A stretch of DNA of 64,000 bases from Oryzias latipes (taxonomy: Eukaryota; Chordata; Actinopteri; Beloniformes; Adrianichthyidae), in the NCBI RefSeq assembly GCF_002234675.1, contig NC_019876.2, positions 21,503,161 to 21,567,160 on the forward strand. The letters run 5' to 3'. The translations under genes and the position numbers were made by a program. A model generated the notes under the pieces. It was not told where the DNA came from, did no database searches, and saw only the letters and a list, made by a program, of their open reading frames with translations. Numbering within the stretch: position 1 is the first letter of the stretch; every line of letters begins with the position of its first letter. This document shows positions 57,701-64,000 of the stretch, piece after piece.

Positions 57701-60700
57701 ATCCTCCGCAGCGACTTATATTAGAAATAAATTGAAATAAATACATTGTTAACCCTCCTGTTATGTTCATTTGTGAGGAACAGAGATGATGTTCCTGACT
57801 AAATTTGATGTATGAGGTATGTTAAGTGTTAAGAGTATGTTAAGCGACTCAGAGAATCAGCAAACTTTTTTTACAGTAAGATCTTGAAGGCTAACAACAT
57901 AATATTCTATTTTACAATGATTTCATAGATTCAGAAATGCCATAAAAATGACAACTGTTTCTACAAATACAGGATGAAAACAGAGTATTAGTTGGCCAAT
58001 GATGCTTCATGAAAGGAATAAATAAATAAGTATGAGAAAGAATTACTGTGAAATTATGAGATAAACAGTCTGCTATGATTGTGTCATATGAGGTTGTGCA
58101 AGTTATTAGTTCTTGGTCTCAGATTTTGTCAAATAAATTTCCCATCAAAATGCGACTTATAGTCCAGTGCGATTTATCTGTGTTTTTTTTCTACTTTATA
58201 ATGCATTTTTGGGCTGGTGCGACTTATCCTCCGCAGCGACTTATACTCCGGAAAATACGGCAATCAATGAACTTACCTCAAACAAACACGGTTAGGATCA
58301 ACTCAACAACAAGAACATTGTGAACACAAACATCATTTATGTCTTGTCAGGGCTGGAATTGCACGTCATAAATGGAAGGGTTAAAGCTGGTTTATCAAAT
58401 GATCTGGATGCAGGCTTTGAGGGATGAGTGGAAATTAACAGCAATACATCTGGAATCTTAATCCAATTTTGGTTGCAATTCCAGGCTAAAAATCATGGAC
58501 AAATAAAGCTTAAGCCGGCTTTGTTCCTGCTAAACTATGAGAGCATTTCTGAAACAAAGCGTCTTTGGAGCTCCACAATGTTTCAAATCAAAAGAAAAGA
58601 TTCAAGACTAGAACATTTTTCAATGCATTCACGAAGAATAAACAGTACATGAGTGGAATTTCAAGGAGGGAAACTAATTTTGTAAAACAAAAAAACTTCA
58701 CATCGTAACAGGTCTGCCAGGTTACAATGTGGGTTTGTAGAAGCTAAGTCCCTATTTTCTGCACCATTTTTCAAGTCAATTCTTTAAAAGTCATACTGTG
58801 TAATTCCCTGATTTATTTTTTTATTTGTTGTCTCTGACAGCTGAAGTGTATTACTGATTAACACTTTTTTCAACTAGTTGGTGGATTATGCAGACAGTTT
58901 TACTAGGGATGCAACAACTCTCTTTCACCAGAATTTGGTTTAAACCTCAGAACTAAAAATTCAGAAAAATCCCTTTTTAATTAGCTAATAAATAAGTAAC
59001 AAAGAAAAAGCTTTATAAAACAATAAATCCTCTTCTAAAATTTGTCGAATAATTGTTTGACTCTATCAACGTAATTTTACTGGTATGCAGTAGGGTTGCA
59101 ACGATTTACTTTCTGGGGAATTTGGTTTATTGGTGTAGCATACCCATTGGTTTTTGATAGAGAATTGTGGCTTTCCTAGTTATTACTGTCATATTTTTTC
59201 CCTTTGCAGCTTGTTTAATAAAGTGACATACAGTTTGATTAAATATTGAGTCTCCAAGTTCATTTCAGTTCTTTAGCTTTCACATGAACTTAGGCGATTC
59301 TATTTAATGTGAAAATAACTGGGACACTACACATTATTTGATACTTGCAAAGATTTTAACATTATTTCTCTATTTCAAAGCTACCGCTTTTAACATTGGA
59401 CTAAATAAAAGCACTCCCTAAATGATATTATTGTGAAGTATGTGGTATTTAAAAATGTTTTGATCTCTTCACTCATTTTTATGACATCCTATTCTTTTGA
59501 CTTTACAACCTGCCATGCTTTTCTTGGTTTATGAACATTGTGGAGCAGCATAACTTTGTGCAGCAGGCTTTTAGAACTGTGACAAACACCAGCAGCTCGT
59601 TTTAAAAGCAGAAGAAGCACAAACTACGATAACAAAAAAAGGACGTTTCACTGACTAGATAAAGCAGGTTAGTTGAGTCAAGCATTGGGATTTCAGTAGA
59701 AATGATCTGTTTCTAAAGATCATGAACATCTCTGAGTGGGGTGTGATGGTTTAAACATCACTCACCAGAAACTAATCATGCAGATTTGTCAGACCTGAGC
59801 TGCTTATGATGTCTACAGCAGGACCAATGGCGGGGGGCTTTCAAACATACATGACCCCTGCTTTGGTGAATTCACATGCGCTCACACCCCAACAAAGAGC
59901 GCAGGAATGTTAGCTGTGAGGGTTACTCTCAGACAGAAACAGGAGGCGTATGAACGGGGGAGGAGTGTCTCACCTGGGCAGCCTACAGCAAAATCACCCC
60001 ACGCCAAGAAGAAAAGGATGGAGGGATGAGAAGATGCATGGAGATGATGGTGGTGAAGAGTGTAGAAAGAAGAAAGAACAGGACAACAAGAGACAAAAGA
60101 GAAGAAGAAAATCCTTTGGTTGTTGCACTTCTAAAACAAAACAACATCACATGCAGTGGAGGATGGGGGGAGAGATGGTGGATGGAGTGATGAGGAGAGA
60201 AGTGCTTTCAACCCTAACTGTTCTACAGGCATGTTCATCAAGTTCAGTTACGTGTCACCACTGCTGCTTCTGCATTTTCTTTCTCAGAATTTACTGGTCT
60301 CAGGCCAGCCATGATGAAGGCCCCTCCCTCTGTAGACTGTGAACTTTAAGGATGGATAAAGAAAGAATGTTAACTGTTGACTGTAGATGAGAACTTGACC
60401 AAATGATCCATCCCCCACACACACAATCCAAGCAGGAAGTACTCACTGGCTCCAAAAAGCCATAATGCCATAGCTTTCTACAGAGAAATAAACAGCTATT
60501 ACTCGGTCATTCTGTTTGTCAGAATTACAATTCTTGCTCTGATCGGCTGGACAGCTCAGTTGGTTAAGTGCAGGACTAGGACTCAGGTTATCAGGGTTCT
60601 ATTTCAAGCATCATCCAGTGTGGGACCTTTAGCAAGACCCTTCGTGCTACTGCCTAACTACTATGTAGCCACAAGGGGGTCTAAGTCCGGGTCTCCCTCT

Positions 60701-63700
60701 GTCCGCTCCCCAGCCCGGATGTCAGGAAGAGAATCCAGCGTAAAAATCTCTGCCAAACCACTTGAACGAATCCCCTTAATCCTTAAGTACATGATGACCG
60801 AATGAAGCTTAGATTGAAGATTTGCTGTTTGAGTGAAAACCGCTGGTCTTCGATGAAGTTTGCAAAATTGCATGTCAGTTGATGTTGGTCCATGAAGCAC
60901 TGAAGCAGAACAAAGACTTTTCAGACACAGTGGAGTTAGGGGTAATGATTTAGGCTTAATCATGACCCTAATGGAGAGTCTCCCCACTAGCCGGCTCTCC
61001 CTAGCGGGTTATTTTCATCTGAAAACATCTGTGTGTATTAAGTCTTCATGTTGTCTGCTTATGAACTAAAACTTGACTGAATTTGACTGAATTTGTTCAT
61101 GTTTTTGACCGGGAAAAGTGGTTTCTGCTGTTCTGCTGCCTCACATGACCATATCCTGTTAAGTGGTCCAGCCTTCTGTTTCTGGAAGCCGGAGCCTTAT
61201 GGAGACTGTTTTGGTGGTCTTTCTGTTTCCAACAGAATAAAGGCAGGTGAGTGAGCCCCCTCATATAGTCCTCACCTGCAGACTCTCCTCACAGAGTAGA
61301 CCTCAAGGAAGGATCAGAAGAGAAAGAATGTGCAGACAAACTGAACAGAATTTGGTTTGACTCACCCGGTGATCCAATCTGTCCTTTGCTGCCAGGAGGT
61401 CCAGGCAGTCCAAGAGTAGGGCCGATAACCTCACCCGGAGGTCCAGGAAAACCAGGAACACCCGGCAGACCATCAATTCCACGTTCTCCTCTCAGTCCAG
61501 GAATACCGTTCTTTCCATCCAGACCTGATAATTACCCTTGTGTTTGTGATAGTGCTCATGTTTAGATAAATGCTACCGCTGCATCATATTTATGTTAATA
61601 TGATTTTCTTATGCACGCTTAGTACCGCAAATCAAACACACTTCTGCTGTCTGTTTGCTTGCTCATGTCTCACATCGGAAGAACGATCCTCAGTGCTAAA
61701 AACACAGACTGAAGTTACTAAAAAGGCTCCTGACACACAACTCATTCAATATTTGATTACTTTTGTTAAGTCATCTCATGGCTTCATTAACTTTTACATC
61801 TTCAGACAAAAAGCAGAAAATAACCTTTGTGGTAAATCCATGCAGTTCTTCTTTGCAAACATACCAGGACCTCCAGGAACTCCTGGAGAGCCGGGCTGGC
61901 CCTTGTCCCCACGTATTCCAGGTTCACCATCTCGTCCTGGAAGTCCAGGTATGGCTCCAAGAATCTCTCCAGGCTGTCCTTTGGCTCCAGGAAGCCCTGG
62001 AACACCATTTCTTCCCCTGGTCCCATCAATGCGCAGCCCAGGAACACCTGGGATTCCTGGGTCCCCTCTAGGTCCTGGAAAACCTGCAGACAAATGTATC
62101 AAGGGAGCAGAGGACGAAAGCAATGAGTTAAGAGACAGAAGATGCTTCACAAACTTAAACCCGCTGATCAGCATTGCAAGCTAAGCAAAGTTCTCAGATA
62201 TGTCCGTCTCTTCACTTTCTAATTTGTCATTTGTGTTCACTCCTGTATCGCATAATATCAATATCATAGCAGTCAGTCCTTGCTGGATACTGATGGTTCT
62301 TTTGATCTGACGTCTACCAGTCCAACCTCACATCCTCCATAATAATCTGGACCTGAGCGTGGAAGTTACCTCCTCAGACAGTGGACTCGTTCCATGACCT
62401 ATGAAATTGCGCAAATTGGATTCTTAAAAATAAATTTGCTTAATGGAAACACCCCAATTTTGGAAAAACTCGCATTTATTGAAAATAGGTTTTTTTTGCT
62501 TAGAGGAGGTGGTTTTTGAGGCAGTTTTCAGGACATATTTCGCAAAACTGCCAAAGGAAAAGGTTTTTCAAAATTAAATGCGCTTCTCGGTAGGAACTGG
62601 CTGCCCTGAGCCGCGCAGCGGGCGCCCCAAGAGGTTCCACAGTGTCCTACAGCTCATTAAAAACTGTGTGTCATGCAAAAATGCTTGATCCACAGATCCT
62701 CTGTAAAATCATCATCCACGATTTCCCCAAATTCTTTAGTCGTACTTGCTCCATGGCCTGAATAAGACGCTGAATGTATATTGTCTTGTTACCAAACAGG
62801 AAAAAGGGACCAACTGCTTACTTGTTAGAATTTTTTATTTTTTTATTTTATTTTATACCACTTAACAGACTTCTCACATGGGTCCCCATCTTATCATTCA
62901 TAAACTTACCATCAGTAAATGAAAGAAGAATGGACTTGTGTGAGTATATAAAAAAGTTGTCTTTTAGAGCCAAAGGTGTATTTTTAAATTTTCCACAATG
63001 TTGTGTCTTTAGAGCACAATGTTGTAAGCAGGTTGGTTTACGTTGGAGTTTCACATTTTTAACACAGAGTGTTATTTAACTGGCATTTTAGCGTTGGAGA
63101 ATTGAGAATTTTAGCAACCACAACAGATCCTTTCAGTGCAACTGAACCATGATCTGGACCATCTCCTGAAAATGGTCTCACCACAGTTTACATTACCAAC
63201 TGGTTATTGATTCCAGTATTGTCCAAATTAGTAAGATTACTTACATTCTTCCAGTACCCAGCCTTCTTGGAGTAACAGGAGTGTGCTACTCCCAGGGATT
63301 TGGTAGTTCAGGAATTATTGCTTGGATCTCTGATTGGTGCTGCTATTCTTCCATACTGAGAAGAATGACACCCCAAGAGACCTTTTTAATGAAAAAGCAA
63401 TGTCTCCTTGAGGCCCTGGTTCTGCTGAAGGGCATCAGAAGGAGCTGGAAGAAGGAGGTCTGGCTGTCTTTGCTAAAATTGCTGCCCTCACCGCCTAAAC
63501 CTAAGTCTTCTTTCTCTTTCAGCTTTTCCCATCAGGGGTCGCCACAGCGCAACAACCTCTCCTTTGAGGATGAGTCGCATGGTTAACTTGGCAATGTTTT
63601 ATGCCGGATGCCCTTCCTGACGCAACCCTCTCAATTTATCCGGGCTTGGGACCGGCACAGAAGCAGAGAAGGGAATACGGACCCTATCATACAACCAACA

Positions 63701-63877
63701 TTGCTGCTCTCACCACAGCCTTCAAAGTATCAGTCCTGCTTCCTGGTTAACAGTTCAAGTTCTGCATACCTGGAGAACCGGGCTGGTTCCCAAAGCCAGG
63801 ATCTCCCCTCTCCCCTTTGGAACCATCAAGTCCTGGACGTCCAGGTTCTCCCGGCCGACCCGGCTGACCCTTAAGGC
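43460..63877 (-). CDS. col4a6: Collagen type IV alpha chain (alpha6-like), 3' 22 exons
   Basis: Exons in transcription order: 63770-63877, 61865-62083, 61366-61524, 57365-57535, 57150-57293, 53967-54083, 53610-53791, 53476-53539, 53326-53400, 53067-53174, 52857-52964, 52706-52777, 50316-50435, 50108-50224, 49779-49940, 49594-49692, 49314-49463, 48915-49031, 48605-48796, 47402-47573, 45019-45133, 43460-43720. All are GT-AG and in phase, about 1,010 codons. Most helical exons begin with a split Gly codon, as in type IV genes. Gly-X-Y repeats carry short interruptions (e.g. [22 protein letters not shown]). A complete NC1 domain follows. Type IV trimers form the basement-membrane network. NC1 features ([20 protein letters not shown]) favour alpha6 within the alpha2/4/6 group; the alternative is alpha2. 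The signal peptide, 7S region and first helical exons are off the right edge. Confidence 0.93.
43790..44320 (+). repeat. Dispersed repeat family R, copy 4 (last col4a6 intron)
   Basis: Shares 'gaaactctgagttgtgggcg', 'gtatccaactgtatagtttt' and the A/T-rich 3' half ('ctcctgattta ... gaaatgcaatttta') with 47730-48220. Ends not defined. Confidence 0.5.
44436..44708 (+). mobile_element. tRNA-derived SINE (type D)
   Basis: The A-box-like 'tagctcgggtggtaaggtg' and B-box-like 'gggttcaattccc' give a tRNA head. The body has 'ggcaagacccttaacgctac' and the tail ends 'ttgtgggatcagtaaagtat'. It is a different tail from the SINE at 27165, hence a different LINE partner. Confidence 0.75.
45484..46969. mobile_element. 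Degenerate hAT-like element containing a SINE
   Basis: The left end 'cactggtccccagtc' and the right end (minus strand) 'cggtggttcccaaccc' resemble hAT termini. No transposase remains and the target duplication is not convincing (TATAGAA against TACAGAG). A V-SINE-type element lies inside at 45655-46000. Confidence 0.4.
45655..46000 (+). mobile_element. tRNA-SINE with the V-SINE central domain
   Basis: Pol III-like head (B-box-like 'ggttcaagtcccagctgg') followed by the conserved vertebrate SINE core words 'gtttgcatgttctcccc', 'cttcctcccattgtcc' and 'ctaaattgtccataggtg', then 'gactggcgacctgtccaggg'. Complete but diverged. Confidence 0.75.
47730..48220 (+). repeat. Dispersed repeat family R, copy 5
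   Basis: 'ggacatagtttctgcaggg', 'aacctctgagttatgggcg' and an AT-rich 3' half ending 'caaacacatagttttcat' match the copy at 43790-44320. Lies in the col4a6 intron between the first two NC1 exons. Confidence 0.55.
49958..50035 (-). repeat. Type B SINE tail fragment
   Basis: 'gatgtatacttgtatagcac' and 'ccaaagcactttacagtca' match the tail of 21740-22010 in reverse. Confidence 0.5.
50500..52066 (-). pseudogene. Tc1/mariner (Tc2-like) transposon relic
   Basis: Minus-strand sequence reads as a Tc1-type transposase with many frameshifts: a [16 protein letters not shown] segment near 51195-51245, a [14 protein letters not shown] catalytic segment near 50980-51010, and [18 protein letters not shown] near 50880-50935. 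The right end carries 'gtgtaaacttatcagcac' at 52038-52060. Subterminal inverted repeats pair 50663-50712 with 51855-51903. The far left end is unclear. It lies in a col4a6 intron. Confidence 0.7.
52345..52580 (+). mobile_element. SINE-like element (type C)
   Basis: 'gggcaagacacttcaccct', 'actggtgtgtgaatgcgt', 'cctctgtcagagcccctggg' and 'cagctgtggctacaccagta' in this order form a common fish SINE-like unit. No frame. Confidence 0.55.
54084..57149 (-). other. Large col4a6 intron
   Basis: Contains copy A of an internal duplication (54341-54778), AATC repeats near 55460-55495, a GT/G tract at 56062-56105, and otherwise unassigned AT-rich sequence. Open frames at 56149-56785 lack recognizable content. 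Confidence 0.6.
54341..54778. repeat. Intronic duplication, copy A
   Basis: Matches 58951-59666 in the same orientation: 'aactaaaaattcag ... gctaataaataagtaac', 'tgactctatcaacgtaat', and then a near-identical 250-bp block (54522-54778). It lacks about 310 bp present in copy B. Confidence 0.85.
57639..58260. mobile_element. Non-autonomous TIR element
   Basis: Ends CCGTATTTTCCGGACTATAA (57639, plus) and CCGTATTTTCCGGAGTATAA (58260, minus) are inverted repeats. The phrase 'gcgacttatcctccgcagcg' occurs near both ends in direct orientation. No coding frame; no clear target duplication. Confidence 0.7.
58951..59666. repeat. Intronic duplication, copy B
   Basis: Fuller version of 54341-54778. It includes an additional segment (59101-59410) between the words 'tagggttgca' and 'gcactccctaaatg', which are fused in copy A. 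Confidence 0.85.
60542..60785 (+). mobile_element. tRNA-derived SINE, copy 2
   Basis: Same family as 27165-27450: 'agctcagttggttaagtgc' A-box region, 'agggttctatttcaag' B-box region, 'gtagccacaagggggtct' and 'gtaaaaatctctgcc'. The LINE-like tail is degraded. Confidence 0.7.
62084..63769 (-). other. col4a6 intron at the right side of the window
   Basis: Mostly unassigned AT-rich sequence, with an inverted SINE copy at 63503-63690 close to the first exon in the window. Confidence 0.5.
63503..63690 (-). mobile_element. tRNA-SINE family, inverted 3' fragment
   Basis: Begins (plus strand) with 'tcttctttctctttcagc' and 'cccatcaggggtcgccacag', the reverse of the LINE/SINE tail, followed by 'atgccggatgcccttcctga'. 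Confidence 0.7.
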
Positions 63878-64000
63878 CTGACAGACACAGCAAGGTTGAG
63901 CATTTGTAACTCTGTACCTTCTAATGTTTTATGTTATCTTTGCATTTTGGAACCCCCCACCCCCCAAAGAGAAAAAAACAGGTAAAGAAAATGATCTCCT

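Larger units (their letters stand above)
57536..61365 (-). other. Large col4a6 intron
   Basis: Contains a TIR element (57639-58260), copy B of the duplication (58951-59666) and a tRNA-SINE (60542-60785). The purine-rich stretch 59940-60340 has an open frame but no recognizable protein content. Confidence 0.6.

Noticed and set aside
59950..60342. 130-codon Lys/Arg-rich frame in a col4a6 intron
   Set aside because: Low-complexity purine-rich sequence and no recognizable domain; antisense to an intron.

Overview
The window is nuclear DNA from a ray-finned fish, most likely a percomorph teleost of the medaka type. Evidence: split genes with GT-AG introns, vertebrate genes (type IV collagen, ANKRD46, an N4BP1/KHNYN-family NYN nuclease), and teleost-style L1, RTE-like LINE, Tc1, PIF/Harbinger, hAT, piggyBac-like and tRNA-SINE repeats. 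There is no bacterial, plasmid, phage or CRISPR content. The species is inferred from repeat style only.

Layout. 1-12.5 kb is a gene-free thicket of transposons: a G-rich low-complexity repeat with a poly-A-tailed 3' part (1-2752) plus an inverted partial copy (to 3133), a solo LTR with a 5-bp target duplication (3296-3836), a decayed LTR retroelement (4198-8480) interrupted by a non-autonomous PIF/Harbinger element carrying an unexpected membrane-protein ORF (4345-7029), and two tail-to-tail RTE-like LINE copies (8474-11308). 12509-17780 is a full-length L1-clade retrotransposon with both reading frames open, a poly-A tail and a perfect 15-bp target-site duplication. It sits immediately upstream of the next gene's promoter.

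17.8-30.6 kb, plus strand: a nine-exon gene (eight coding exons, 894 codons) of the N4BP1/KHNYN family, with an N-terminal KH-like region, two UBA-like segments, a NYN/PIN-like ribonuclease domain and a short C-terminal CUE-like domain. Its promoter has an ETS site and an interferon-response-like element, and its leader has two short upstream ORFs. Introns hold SINEs, a large fold-back element and a piggyBac-like MITE.

32.1-33.5 kb, minus strand: ankrd46, three coding exons and 228 residues, the same length as the mammalian protein. 33.5-43.4 kb is intergenic, repeat-rich sequence with a cleanly bounded hAT element (8-bp duplication), LINE debris and short tandem repeats.

43.46-63.88 kb, minus strand: the 3' 22 exons of a type IV collagen alpha chain of the alpha2/alpha4/alpha6 group, best matching alpha6 (col4a6). 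It encodes about 1,010 residues, Gly-X-Y helix with interruptions followed by a complete NC1 domain; the 5' exons lie beyond the right edge. Its introns contain a Tc2-like transposon, SINEs, TIR elements and an internal duplication.

The three genes show no sign of acting as a unit: one is an RNA-decay/innate-immunity factor, one a tail-anchored ankyrin protein, and one a basement-membrane collagen. No new multi-gene system is visible. The most unusual signals are the membrane ORF inside the Harbinger element, the intact L1 that split the N4BP1-like promoter, and the fold-back element built from reiterated short words.
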